A DNA stretch of 64,000 nt from Antedon bifida. Its lineage: Eukaryota; Echinodermata; Crinoidea; Comatulida; Antedonidae. Made by a program: the position numbers and the translations under genes. The stretch spans positions 13,175,395 to 13,239,394 of the forward strand of contig OY727100.1 in assembly GCA_963402885.1 (NCBI GenBank). The letters run 5' to 3'. Under the pieces are notes generated by a model. That model was not told the origin of the DNA and ran no database searches. It saw only the letters and a list, made by a program, of their open reading frames with translations. Positions 35,945-47,640 of this stretch are shown in pieces. How positions within the stretch are numbered: position 1 is the stretch's first letter; each line of letters starts with the position of its first letter.

Positions 35945-38488
35945 TTATTTCAATACTTCTGCAAGGCGAGACAGTCCCACTCTTGTCAAATATGCAATGA
36001 ATTTTTGGTTGTCGTTTACCTTGATGATTTCTCTACATTCTAAATCATATATCATGCTCCAACTACTTTCATAATTCTTAAGCGGATTGTTTTTTAATCC
36101 ATCTATCTTTGCAACATCTGATTCACCTATACCCATTCCAAATGACATGATTTTCTGTCTGTTACTAGAGATTTGTTTAATTTCTATTCCACTTACATTT
36201 GGAAATGATGGTATTGATTTCTGAATCTTACTTTCTAAGGCATAGTGCCCCGTCAAGTTGATTGTATCAAATATAATACAGATATTGTTAGAACTTAAAT
36301 CATTTGAAGTACCTAACGCATTTAACAAACTGATTGTATTTTTAATTGATTTATGTTTGGATTTAGGTACATAATCTCCAAACAACACCATCAACATAAT
36401 GAAACCATCTGTTATCGCATCGTAATAATCTGATACAGTCATTTTTAGAAGCTGGAAATCATCCTCGTCCATTTCTGTAAAATTAGGAAAGATGTTCTGG
36501 AAATGTGTGAAATAGCACTTCCCTCATAAATTAATTCCACCATAAACTACTGCCTATAATATTTGCTTTTACTTTTAATTAGTACTAATAATTTAAATAT
36601 TTATGATATCAGAATAAAAAGCAACATGTATGACATTTGAAATACATTAATTGAACAAAACCTCTGGAAATTTTCTAAAAACAGCAGATAGCAATGACTG
36701 ATTAAAATACAAAATTATACAAACTGCTGTATATGGGACATGCCGTTGAACCTAAATTCGTTTTAAACGTCAACTAATTAATTATCTAACTGAAATGAAT
36801 TAGTAAGCAGGGTTACATTAGGTGGCTAAAATCAGTACAGAAAGTATGTACCAAATTTCTATACCATCGAGTAAAAATTCTATAGTGTTACGTTGGATTT
36901 ACAAAATGTTTCCCAAATTTATATAAGATACAACTTGGCCTGTGTATTTGTAATCAAGCTTTCAATTAATATCCAAACTAGTAAATAAACCATTTTGTAG
37001 AGAATATTAATTTAGGCCTAATAACGTAAATTAGGCAATTTATTGATTTGCTTAAATGCAATGCACTGTTATAATATAATGCATTAAAAACGTAGGCCTA
37101 TTGCTAATTTACGAGAGTGTCTCAGATCTGTTTTGAATGTTGGTGTAATCTTTCTCTCAAATTATATTTTCAAAACGTGATTTGGTATCCTTACGTGTTT
37201 TTGGGTGCCTTACTATTTTCCCACAACCACCTTGCGCTTGATCGTCAACAAGTTCACCTGTAGTATATAAATACATATTATAGTATATATATATGTATAT
37301 GCTAGCTTTTCTGGCTGTTTTACTTATCGTTTTGATTTAGCTTTTCGCATTGTCATTTTTTTCAGTAATTTGCCTTTGGATATATATATATATACAGTAT
37401 ATACAGTGGCTGTATCTCAATAGAGATACAAAAAAAGCGAAAAGCTAAATCAAAACGATAAAAAACAGCCAGAAAAATTAGCAGAGCTTTCGGGCAACAC
37501 TAGCCCTTCATCAGTGCAAGTGAAGGAATTATATACATAAACACCCTGTTTCCGTATACGCCAGTGACGCTCTGTCGGTAGTCACCATCAGTGAATGTCA
37601 AAATGTATTCCTAATACCGTATAAGGCAATTAGTTCCATTAATTCAAGTGTCAATTTAAATATAAGTATGTATCAACGTTGCATATTATGAGACAATGTT
37701 CAACAACATAATAATCTAATAGAAAACCTAACATACCACCACCAACGTTAGCACTTGCACCCTGGTCTTCTTCACCTGTAAATAAAAACAAAAACTTCTA
37801 ATCTTGGTAAGTCAAAGAAAGGCACAGAATTGGGTATTTAAGATTAGTCTGCTAAAGATGAAGGCCAACCAGTAGACGGGAAAATGGTATAATGTCTAAA
37901 TTTTAAAAGTCTAATTTAAAAGTGGGAATATTACTACTGTGTCATGTTTTAATACATACCCAATAATGTGGTTCTTGGTCCTTTATGCAACTGTCTGGCA
38001 AATTCCGCCAATTTCTTCTGGGTGTTTAATTCGAGTTCTTTTTCCAAATGAAATACCAAATCCCATTTATTTGTAAACCCGAGTGCTTTTAATCGGTAGA
38101 ACTGAATCAAATTGTGCAAATCACCCCTGGTATTTTCAGTGATTGCAATCATAGCTTCATAAAGTGTTTTACGCTGTAAAGACAAACTTGCTTTGCATGG
38201 ACCGCTATCATCATATTGTTTACCAACGCTTTCTTTGTACTTCTTCACACTGGCTTTTGCAGCAACATTTTCTGTTACGTATGCAATATCTGACATAATG
38301 GTAACATCATTGTATGCGATCGAGCCTTTATTTTGAAGTTCATTAAATAATGTCATTCCCGAATAGTGTTCCTCTGCTAATACACCAACCGACAGATGAT
38401 CATGCAGAAGAAATCTCAACTCTTTTACGGCATCCCCAGGATAAGCATTACTAAACTCTTGGCAGAAGTCTCTGAATCTATCACCCAT
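35945..38488 (-). CDS. Four-DED protein, DED gene 6
   Basis: Exons 37960-38488, 37737-37775, 37195-37257 and 35945-36474 sum to 1161 nt, 386 residues plus stop. A exon starts MGDRFRDFCQEFSNAY, with LRFLLHDHLSVG, GMTLFNELQNKG, then LQRKTLYEAM and KWDLVFHLEKEL. The first linker, GEEDQGASANVGG, is an abridged form of that in gene 4. The second linker contains GKIVRHP, a motif shared with genes 9 and 10. The B exon is of the 'DFQLLK' type: MDEDDFQLLKMTVSDYYDA, IMLMVLFGDYVP, SLLNALG; NRQKIMSFGMGIG, WSMIYDLECREII. Its upper half thus resembles gene 4 and its lower half resembles gene 10. A repeat with a hammerhead-like core (37285-37540) lies in an intron. Confidence 0.85.
37285..37540. repeat. Repeat family copy with hammerhead-like core, partly inverted
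   Basis: The left half (CTAGCTTTTCTGGCTGTTTT ... CAGTAATTTGCC) is the reverse complement of part of the right half (CAGTGGCTGTATCTC ... AAAACAGCCAG ... GAGCTTTCGGGCAACACTAG). On the minus strand the right end reads CTGATGAAGGGC, a short loop, GCCCGAAAGC. This has the CUGAUGA / stem / GAAA order of hammerhead ribozymes carried by Penelope-like retroelements. I did not find a matching third stem, so activity is doubtful. Confidence 0.55.
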
Positions 38489-39295
38489 TATGTTACTGAA
38501 AAAGAAATTCTATTTTCTTAATTGAGACTGTCGTTTCAATTTCCAAAATTTCGTTCTCTTATACATTTCACAATAACAACTGGTCCACATTGATTTTTTT
38601 TTATTAGTTGGTAAAAAGATCACTAAATATTTGAAAATCAAGCTAAGATACATAATTTGATAGAAATACGTACAGATCTTTACTGTTTATCAACATAGTA
38701 GCGTTGAACGCATTTTTTGGTTGACTAGCCAGAGCCATATATATATGGCTCTGTGACTAGCAACCATGCAGCGCCCTCTATCGTTGTGACGTCACACCGT
38801 GATAATCTTATAGAGTAATTATGGATTCATCAATGGTCTTAATTCACATCCTTTTCATAGAATTTATTTCCTCAATCAATTCATATAATTATTATACCAA
38901 CATCAAGTTTTCAAAAGCTCAGTTTTTTACAGTAATATAATTTCTATATAGTCTATTTTATCTCTGTTGTTATCGTTATCGTTTTATATTTGATCCTCAG
39001 TTCGTTATTAGAAGTACAAGGAGATAAAATAGTAGGTTAATAGTTTGTTTTTGTCCAGGGAATACGAGTGACTCACTTTTCCAGGTTTAAGCATAACATT
39101 TATTTTTCATTTCATATTCAATTAAAACATAAATAATATATATAAATATTGGTTCTTTGTTATCAATGTCTAAGCTTTCTCTGAATTCAGCACCATATCT
39201 ATACTGAAAGTGTCGTATAAGGACAAACAATACGTCAATTCATTTCGTTTGGCATAACAAACGACGTTTGTATTTACATATTGTATTTGTACAAA

Positions 39296-39345
39296 CTATT
39301 TTTAGGTGCAGTATTGTATTGTAGAAGCGATAAGGAATTCCAAAT
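39296..39345 (-). promoter_or_regulatory. Second promoter-like module upstream of DED gene 6
   Basis: CTATTTTTAGGTGCAGTAT, TGTAGAAGCGAT and GGAATTCC (39334-39341) in the same order as the modules of genes 3 and 8. It is closer to the gene 6 coding exon than the main module at 40499-40680, so it may be an alternative promoter or a relic. Confidence 0.4.
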
Positions 39346-39654
39346 AAACTATTATCATGAAGATCACAAACACATTATTATTTTTTTCGGTTGTTGCTTA
39401 CAAAAGATTTGTATTTCATAAAGTTCATAATAAATCTTAATCTCAGGTTTCATGATTATAACATAGATTATTACATTTTGGTGGAATCATTTCACAAGAT
39501 ATTAAAGGCCTTGTGTTGTATTATTCACTCCCAAAACATTTGAAAAGCAGTGGAATAATATTTAATAAGAAGAAGAGAGGCTATATTTACGTTTCAAACA
39601 CCGGTTTGTTCGCGCACCTTAGAGGATTAGTAGACTAATCAGACAATTTGCATA

Positions 39655-39840
39655 ATTAATTTTTCAAATGATCCTGCAGCGGATGGAAGTTTCAATTTCT
39701 TCAACAGTGCAATTAATGTTTTTTTTCTTTGATGATGTTTTTAAGTTCTAAATCATGTATCAATCTTCGTTACATCTTTTTCGCCTTATAGGCCTATGCC
39801 AATTCCAAATTTCATTATGATCTTGTTGACTTTTAGAAAT
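39655..39840 (-). pseudogene. Relic of a 'DFQLLK'-type B exon
   Basis: Aligns with the 3' half of the B exon of gene 7 (CGGATGGAAGTTTCAATTTCTTCAAC, TTCTAAATCATGTATCA, CCAATTCCAAATTTCATTATG) but is shortened and interrupted. No matching A exon is nearby. It is a dead gene end inside the promoter side of gene 6. Confidence 0.65.
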
Positions 39841-40498
39841 TATGGTAAAAGAGCCGCAAACATACAATAAGTAATTTAATATTTGTGGTATTTTTTAACT
39901 GTTACTGCATCGGACTTTACCATGCAAGTTCACCTCCTTTCAATTTCCTCGATTCTTTAATTCTAATCGCTCCATTTTAGGCGTCAGTCATGTTTCGCTA
40001 AATGATAATAATACTCTCGGCATTCACAAACCTACTTACATACCAACAAATACGCGTGTGAAATCAATTGTGATCATAAATAAATTGAAAAATGTAATTG
40101 GGCCTACGCCGAGGGTCGCTTTTTGTCCCCTTACGTTTTATCCACAAACAATATTGTCAGTGGTTTAATCCGTCTAACCGTAGGCCTGTCACGCCTATAA
40201 TTCAATTGTTCAATGTCGTACCAATTACCAGAAACCATGCATTTACTCAGAAACCACAGATTATTATGATTATGTTGAAAATATTGATATGCATAGTATA
40301 ATATAATAATTAAAGGCGAATGGTAATTGCTATCCTTAACTGTACCGTACTATGTCAGTTAGGGGAAAATGGCAAAAGGCTTTCTACTTTCTATGAGTTT
40401 TATCAGATAATCTATTGACAACTCTTGTAACATAACCACAGTGCTGATTTTGCCATTTTCCCACTAACTGATATTTACGTAATTATAATAATTCTTAC

Positions 40499-40680
40499 CT
40501 TTCACCTTTTATACTGAAGAAACTAAAAAATAGATGCGCCTTGCCCCTCTATAACAACCACTGTATGGATCGATCAGGTCACAACAGTCGTTTGACTATG
40601 ATGGCGTCTTGTCTTTGTTATGCATATTTTTGCTATATGGATCTATTTTTAGGAATTGTAGAAGAGAATGGGAATTACAA
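40499..40680 (-). promoter_or_regulatory. Promoter and 5' UTR exon of DED gene 6
   Basis: Minus-strand order: GTAATTCCC (40670-40678, a weakened kappaB-like site), CTAAAAATAG (40643-40652), AATATGCATAACAAAG (40613-40628), and a leader exon ending GTGAAAG|GTAAGAATT at 40499. Nearly identical to 63732-63908 at gene 10. Confidence 0.6.
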
Positions 40681-41179
40681 AATTGTATTTTAAGGAAAAG
40701 GTAAAAATCACATTGATACTATAACGATAAAGTCGAGTTAATTAAAAAGTGGTACAATTCTGTAGTGTCATATATTTTTGCGCGCCAAAATAAAGTTATG
40801 GTTATAATTAACTAAACAGTCTAAACACTAGTCAAATCTGCAGTTGTCCTTTTGTTGACGGAATGACAAATTAAATGAAAATGAATTATAATCCTTTAGC
40901 CAGTTATCTGATTGTATTCGTTTGGCCAACAAACAGTAGGCCTAACAATGTAAAACAAAAAAAAGGTCGGTCAAGAACGGCTTGGTAACTCTTCGCATTA
41001 CAATTTATTACATATAGATTAAAAATTAAAATTATTAAGGGGACAATTTGTTCGGGTCCTGATAATTTCCCCTCAATAGTGTTCCACTGTTCTAAAGAGC
41101 AATTTCAAGGTATTCTCTAAAATCAGCATAGGCCTAAACGTTTGCATTTGCATAAATACTGTATTTATTAGCCTAAAAC

Positions 41180-41262
41180 CTATTTTTAGGTACTGTACTG
41201 TCGAAGCGATCAAAAGGGAAATTCCAGGTATAACTAGTATTATCAAGGTCAACGGCAGCTCC
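41180..41262 (-). promoter_or_regulatory. Distal module with exact kappaB consensus
   Basis: CCTATTTTTAGGTACTG, TGTCGAAGCGATCAAAA and GGGAAATTCC (41216-41225) followed by TCAAGGTCAACGG. The ten-base site fits the GGGRNWYYCC consensus exactly. It lies between genes 6 and 7, with no recognised first exon attached. Confidence 0.45.
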
Positions 41263-42413
41263 AATGTTTATGGTCTATTTGTAACGTTAAAAGGTTTATT
41301 ACGGACAGCACAGGGGTGAACGATTGTGTCTTTTGAATTAGAATTAGAATTGTTTGTGCTGAATTTCACTCGAGGAGGAAATGATATGTTTAGGCTTAAA
41401 TCATAAATACATGCTCTCTCACGACAGACAGTTCACTGAGTGTGGAAAATGAATGATGTTTTAATGATTCAAGAAAATTCGCCTCCTCGAAGTAAATTAC
41501 ACTTTACCAAACGCGATTAACCTAAACTAATTTTTACCAACATTTCCTCATACAAAACCGCAAAATCGGTGGGTAATAGTAGTACCTTTTCATTTCAATC
41601 AATCAACCATACAATGATAACAGTAAAGATATTAACATATTGTGTAGATCTGACCTGTGTGTTTATGAAACTGTGAATTTACTGCATTCTTTCATCACTT
41701 ATCTGTTATTATCATGGTCATAATCTACTTCCGCCTGCTCCCACACTCCAAATAATCAATTAATAAATAATGTATTAACTCAGAGTTTACCGAGAACTCG
41801 TCTTCTCATAAGAAATTAACAAAAAAGAATATAGTTCAAGATCAACTTTATTTAAACAGAGAGACCAGATCAACACAAGTTACTGTACATACAAAATAAC
41901 ATTTATTATATACTTGATCACACTAATTTTTACTTGCTCTAAAATATTTAAATCTAAATAATAAAGCTGCTTGACTATTCAAATAATTGGTAGTCATACG
42001 TAGCCATACAACCAAGAAATAACAATGTCTTCCATAACTAAAAAAGTATACATTATACTAAAATAAAAAGTTATATAAAATGTTTATAGGCCATCAATTT
42101 CTAAACAAAAAATGTAAATGTAGGCCTATCTATCATAAGAAAGTTTATTAGATAAATTTATTAGAATAAAATTATTTATTTATTTGAACTTTAATTATAG
42201 CATTTTAAGTATGCTAACACTCAGCATTTTGATTAAATTTTATTTTCTTAATGATTTTAGTTGCTTTGAATAAAACATTGCAAACTACAGACTATTTCAT
42301 GAAGGAGATAAACAATATCGATTTTATCATCAGGTGCAAGGATCTGAGTAAAGAGTCATGAAGTACAACTAATAGGAAGAGAAATATTTAAGATAATTTG
42401 CATACAATCTGAA

Positions 42414-44145
42414 TTATTCCAACAATTCTGCCGGGCTTGACGGAAGTTTCAATTGCTTCAACTTTGCAACAAATTCGTCGATGTTGCTTTCTTTGAAGAC
42501 TGATTGCTCAAATTCTAAATCATATATCATTCCCCAACTACTTTCGTATTTCTTAACTGGATTGTTATAGTACCCATCAATCTTTTCTACATCTTTTGAA
42601 GTTATTCCCTTTCCAAATTTCATTATCTTCTGTCTGTAACTGCTGAAGTTGGTAATTTCTATTGGCCTAACTTCTGGAAATGATAGTTTTTCTTTTCTGA
42701 TCTTCTTTTGTAAAGCATAATGTGCTGTAAGGTTTATTGTATCATATACGATAGAGATGTCATCAGAACTTAGATCATCTGATTCCTCTAATGCATTTAA
42801 CCAATCTATTGTACTATTACGTGTTTTATGATTTTGTGTAGGAACATGGTCTCCAAACAACACCATCAACATAATTCGGCAATCCGGTCTCGCATCGTAA
42901 TACGCTGACACGGTCGTTTTGAAAAGCTTGTAATCATCGTCGGTCAATTCTGCAAATCAGGAAAAAGGTTTGGTAATTGGACTCAATCCGTTCATTTGTG
43001 AACAAAAATATTGAAAGTGGTATAAGGCATTGTCCCACGTTCTCATTATAGGCCTATATGTTATCGGTTTTACGAATTCTAAATTTAGGCTGAAACGCTT
43101 AGGAAAATTTGATTATTCATTCAGACATTTTTCTCAATGCATTGTATAATACAACATTAGTCACTTAAAGGGATACGTACCTGCTACTGCTGTTGATGTT
43201 GCTTCCACGGCACTCCCACCAGCAACTGGTTGTTCACCTGCATCAAATAAATAAGAACAGTAGTTGAATAACCGATACAGAAGAACCAATTTCTATAAAC
43301 AGGTTCTAATTATCGTTTTATTTTTAACAAATTAACATACTGTAAGATATACATTTTTTTATCCAGACAGAGACCAGAAGTTTAGAACTTATCATCAATC
43401 GTTCTCCACCCTCTCCCCCCTCCTTCCCCCTTCTTGAACAAGTATATATATACTGTAATTGCAAATTTACCGTATGACGTCAGTCCGGAATGTGGTCAGC
43501 TATGCTGGCCATACAAAACAATATTGTAGTAAGCTACTAAAATTATAATTAGACAATTTTATGCTGTTATTTTGATTAATTTAAATATACGTTAATAATT
43601 TAGCACTGTTTTACATACATACCAAGCAATTTGACTTTTGCACTCGCATTCAACTGATTGGCAAATCTCTCCAGTTTCTTCCATGTGTTTAATTTTAACT
43701 CTTTCTCTAAATAAAACACTAAATCCCATTTATTTGTAATGCCTTGTGAACTTAATGAGTAGAAGCTAATCAAGTTATGTAAATCACTCTTGTCTTCTTC
43801 CGTGATTTCATCCATAGCTTTATAGAAAGTTTTACGATGTGAAGACAAACTTTTCCCACCCTTGTCATCATAGTCTTTACCAACTTCCTTTTTGTATTTA
43901 GTTACACTTGCTTTTGCGTCGGCGTTTTCTGTCACGTCTGCAATTTCTGACATAATTTTAACATTATTGTATGCGATGATGCCTTTAGTTTTAAGTTCAT
44001 TAAACAAATCCATTCCTGAGTTGTGTTCCTTAGACAATACACCAATTGGTAGATGATCATGCAGAAGAAATCTCAATTCCCGTCTTCTATCCCCAGGATA
44101 AGCATTACTGAATTCTTGACGAAAGTCTGTAAAGCTATCATCCAT
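42414..44145 (-). CDS. Four-DED protein, DED gene 7
   Basis: Exons 43623-44145, 43181-43237 and 42414-42949 sum to 1116 nt, 371 residues plus stop: the shortest four-DED gene, with a single linker (GEQPVAGGSAVEATSTA). A exon: MDDSFTDFRQEFSNAYPGD, LRFLLHDHLPIG, GMDLFNELKTKG; SSHRKTFYKAM, KWDLVFYLEKEL. B exon, 'DFQLLK' type: LTDDDYKLFKTTVSAYYDA, IMLMVLFGDHVP, DWLNALEES; SYRQKIMKFGKGI, WGMIYDLEFEQSVF. The B exon enters after a TTTGCAG acceptor and reads through Leu where genes 6 and 10 have Met. Relic exons at 39655 and 45705 resemble this B type, suggesting lost neighbours. Confidence 0.85.
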
Positions 44146-46092
44146 TTTGTTACTGAAAAGAATTTAGTTTAAAATTGAGACTTTAGAAATTGTCCTACCA
44201 AGACAATCTAACAACAGAAAACTGTTGCCAAAAGTGTACACTTATCTGTAAGGCATGGAACTGATCGTGTCGTAGCCACAGATAACCCCTTTGATATAAG
44301 AAATTATTGTTTATTTACAGCATCTTAAACAGTATCCTTTAGATATGAGTAATATAAATATTTTATTATGTCTATAAGCCCTATTATTATGATAAACACA
44401 TTTCGAGAGGACCATACTCGCCTTATCAGTTTAATATTTATTCAGTCCTATGCACTGTGAACAGAGTTCATTATAATATCTCTATGATTGTAAAACATTA
44501 ATCAACCTGCCAAACCGAATGCACATATTCTATAAGAGGCCTATCGAACGTTGTATTTTCTAATAGTAATATGTGTAATTTATTATAGACAGACGGAAGA
44601 AAGAAACAGTTTCAATCAAATTTAATATTAATTCCAAAACAAATACTATAACATTAACATGCAAATGATTAAAGAAATGAAACATAATTCAGAAAGCACA
44701 TCTTTATTACATGAAAAACTGAGTATTGTTCAATAAAAACATTATTTATATAATTTATGATATACTGTATATTCGAAGGCAAATTACTGAAAATGAATAA
44801 TGCTGTGGGTATCAGTGGCTGGATCGCAATGAAGATACAAGTAGAATAAGCAACCTCGCAACCAATACTATAACATTAACAATAATATATGAAAGGATTA
44901 AAGTTGAAACATAAGTCAGAGAAGCAAACTGCGTATGGTTAATTTCAATAAAAACATTATATATAATTTACTACATACAAAGGCTGATTATACTGGAAAT
45001 GATAATGCTGTGGATTAGGCAGTGGCTCTATTTATATCAGTATTGTTATTTGTATTGAAAAGTACACGAACATAGACGTAGGCCTATCTATGCGGAAACA
45101 TGGTACAATATGTTTCACTATAGCGGAAAAAACACCAATTTACCAGACTCACTTTTCTTAAGCATCACATATTTATATAAGGACGAAACTGAGACTTCAA
45201 AATATTTGGTTTATGTGAATGAACCATTGCTTCATTTAAATGTTCATAGTTAGTTTTTTGTTAACATAAAGTAGCCCAGTGATAGAGTAGGCCTATTTAG
45301 CTTTTATAATTGACCGTGACGTCACGCAGGAACTTTATATATTGCAATAGGCCATACAAATCAGATGAGTTAGTTATGCGTCGAGGAAATCGTTAATAAT
45401 AATAATACTTATAAGAAATAAATATTTATATATAAATTAAATTACTGAAAATAGTGACAATGCTGTGGGTATCAGTGGCTGGATCTCAATTGAGATACAA
45501 AATAAAATAAGCAAAAAGCTAAATCAAAACGATAAAGTAAAACAGCCAGACATAAAATGCAGAGCTTTCGGGCAACACTAGCCCTTCCTCAGTACAAGAA
45601 AGAAAGATTAGGCCTATTATATACTGCATAACACTGATATGTTCTTGCCTACAGAGAAGAACCGCCTTGTAATTCACATCCTTCGAATAATTCTAAATTA
45701 TTCAAATGATCCTGCAGCGGATGGAAGTTTCTATTTCTTCAACAGTTAGGCTAGTCAATCTAGCAAAAAAAACAGCCCAAAGTGAAACAAATTGCAAACA
45801 GAGATTTTTCTTTTTTAAATGGTCATATATGATGAGGAGATCAAAATTTGAGCATCACACCTCTGTCACTCATCCAGATGATATGCAAATTAGCTTAAAT
45901 ATGCAAATTAGGGTGAATTTACAGGGTTACCATATCTCAAAAACTACTAGTCCGAGAGAGTTGATTTTTTCACTGATCATTTCATTGCCTTTCCTTTACT
46001 TAGTAAAACAACGGATGAGTCTTGCCCTTCTATAACAGCCACTGTTGGGTTAGGTCAAAGAATCCCTATCAACGAACTGAGATCGCGTCTTG
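44146..46092. other. Upstream spacer of DED gene 7, repeat-rich
   Basis: Three or more copies of the AATGCTGTGGGTATCAGTGG family lie here (about 44770-44870, 44990-45040 and 45436-45610). The longest ends in GAGCTTTCGGGCAACACTAG, and its complement has the CUGAUGA-like variant CTGAGGA. No gene seen apart from the relic B exon at 45705. The stretch at 45830-45990 (CATATCTCAAAAACTACTAG) resembles an unrelated interspersed element. Confidence 0.5.
45705..45765 (-). pseudogene. Short relic of a B exon 3' end
   Basis: AAATGATCCTGCAGCGGATG followed by GAAGTTTCTATTTCTTCAAC is almost the same as the start of the relic at 39655 and matches the complement of the last codons of gene 7's B exon. Only about 60 bases remain. 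Confidence 0.5.
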
Positions 46093-46160
46093 TCTTTGTT
46101 ATGCATAATTACGATTATATTGACCTATTTTTATGAATTGTATTATTTCCCTGCACGGAA
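46093..46160 (-). promoter_or_regulatory. Promoter-like module of DED gene 7
   Basis: AATTATGCATAACAAAG (complement of 46094-46110) with an ATAAAAATAGG box upstream (46123-46133). The kappaB-like position is decayed (TTTCCGTG ...). A clear GTAAGA donor as in genes 4-6 was not found downstream; GTAAAGG near 45990 is possible. Confidence 0.5.
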
Positions 46161-46199
46161 ATTGTATTGTTAGGCAAAGTCAAACAAACTGCAATTTCT

Positions 46200-47640
46200 A
46201 ATAACAGAGGGCCTAAAAATTTTTTTTCAATTAATTTTGATCTTTGTTTACAATCTTCACAATAATATAACATTAGTAACATTAATGGGCAAAGTATAAA
46301 TTGAAAGTATAAAAAACATCTTTAATACATGAAAAATTGCCTTTTACTATCGGCAAATAACTATACTGCTACGTACATAGTACATTTTTATGTTGTTCAT
46401 TATCATTATAATTTAAGCAAGAGATGATAATGCTGGTTTAGCGGCTGGATCGCAATGAAGATACAAATAAACTATATTTGAACTCGTCACTTTGACGCAA
46501 ACATGCACACATAAAACAATTATTATGCCATCCTATAACATGACGTAACTATGTTTACAGTGATGAATTTTGTCTATTTTGTGTTATACAGTATACACTG
46601 TACATTATAAATATACAGTGTAGCATAAAGAAATTACGAGACCAATCTTGTATTCAAATTTGCAACATTATGACATCATCAAAATAAAACATGCAGATAG
46701 AAATTTTAGAAGATAAATCCAAATAATTACATTAATACAAATTTGAAAAATTTGGGCGCGTAAAACAGAGATGTGCGCTCTTTTAAACGCGATTAAAGAG
46801 ATGGAAATCCGACTTTTTAAATTCCACTGGCCATGGTGACGTCATGATATTTGATAGAAAAAATGTGCAAATGAATTCATATCTACAATTCAACAGCTTT
46901 TATAATCAGTTTAAATGATAAGGGTCACCTCTAATTCCGAGGAGCTATAACAGATTTAAAAATACTGTATCGATAAAATTAAGACACCCATGTTATTCTA
47001 AAATGTTTGTAATTCACGTGAAAGAGAATTAATAGAGCAAGATTAAAATATGGAAGAAAATGGGGTACGAATGAGCGAGATGCGCTCTATTAGTATGAGT
47101 AGCAAGTACAAAAGAGAAACAAATCTTTATATATATATATATAATCAAATATTTATAAAATTCGAGTGGCCATATATGATGACTTCACAACATCCGGTAG
47201 GTACATATTTTATATGAATTCATATCTACAACTCATCAAACAGGGTTACCAGCCATCCTGAGGAGCTGGAATCGATTTAAAAAAATGCGTGCGCAACGCA
47301 AAAAATTGTGAACATTTTGAAATGCTCAAAATGACTTGAAACGTAGAGAAAAAAAATGTTAAAGGCGCGTGTGCGCATAATTTTATTATGCTGAGCAAGT
47401 TACAGGATACAAGCTGCTCACAACTGAATCTTGGTTGAAAACAAAGTAACCTGACAATCACAAGGGTTATCCGCAAAATCAATAAGCAAAACAGCTACAT
47501 TAAAGTAAAACAGCGAGAAATAAAATGCAGAGCTTTCGGGCAGCACTATAGCCCATCCTCAGTAGTGCAAGGAAGGAAGATTATTATATACTGTATAACA
47601 CTGATATGTTCTTGCCTACAGAGAAGAACCGTATAATAAT
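46200..47640. other. Degenerate repeat region between genes 7 and 8
   Basis: Two related blocks (around 46790-46940 and 47140-47300) share GAATTCATATCTACAA and a GAGGAGCT ... GATTTAAAAA phrase, so an element was duplicated in tandem and decayed. At 47482-47580 there is another GAGCTTTCGGGCAGCACTATA repeat end. The junction with the duplicated 47.6-52.6 kb unit is at about 47638. No gene seen. Confidence 0.45.

Larger units (their letters stand above)
34740..40750. repeat. Block duplication, copy 1 (whole DED gene 6 unit)
   Basis: The 3' flank (34740-35944) and promoter side (39830-40740) of gene 6 align with 58490-59434 and 63040-63960 around gene 10. The stretch at 35690-35940 is nearly identical to 59180-59434. 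The genes between them have diverged more than these flanks. Confidence 0.75.

Noticed and set aside
37410-37520. Active hammerhead ribozyme
   Set aside because: The CUGAUGA and GAAA elements are present, but no complementary third stem or cleavage triplet was found; kept only as a hammerhead-like remnant.
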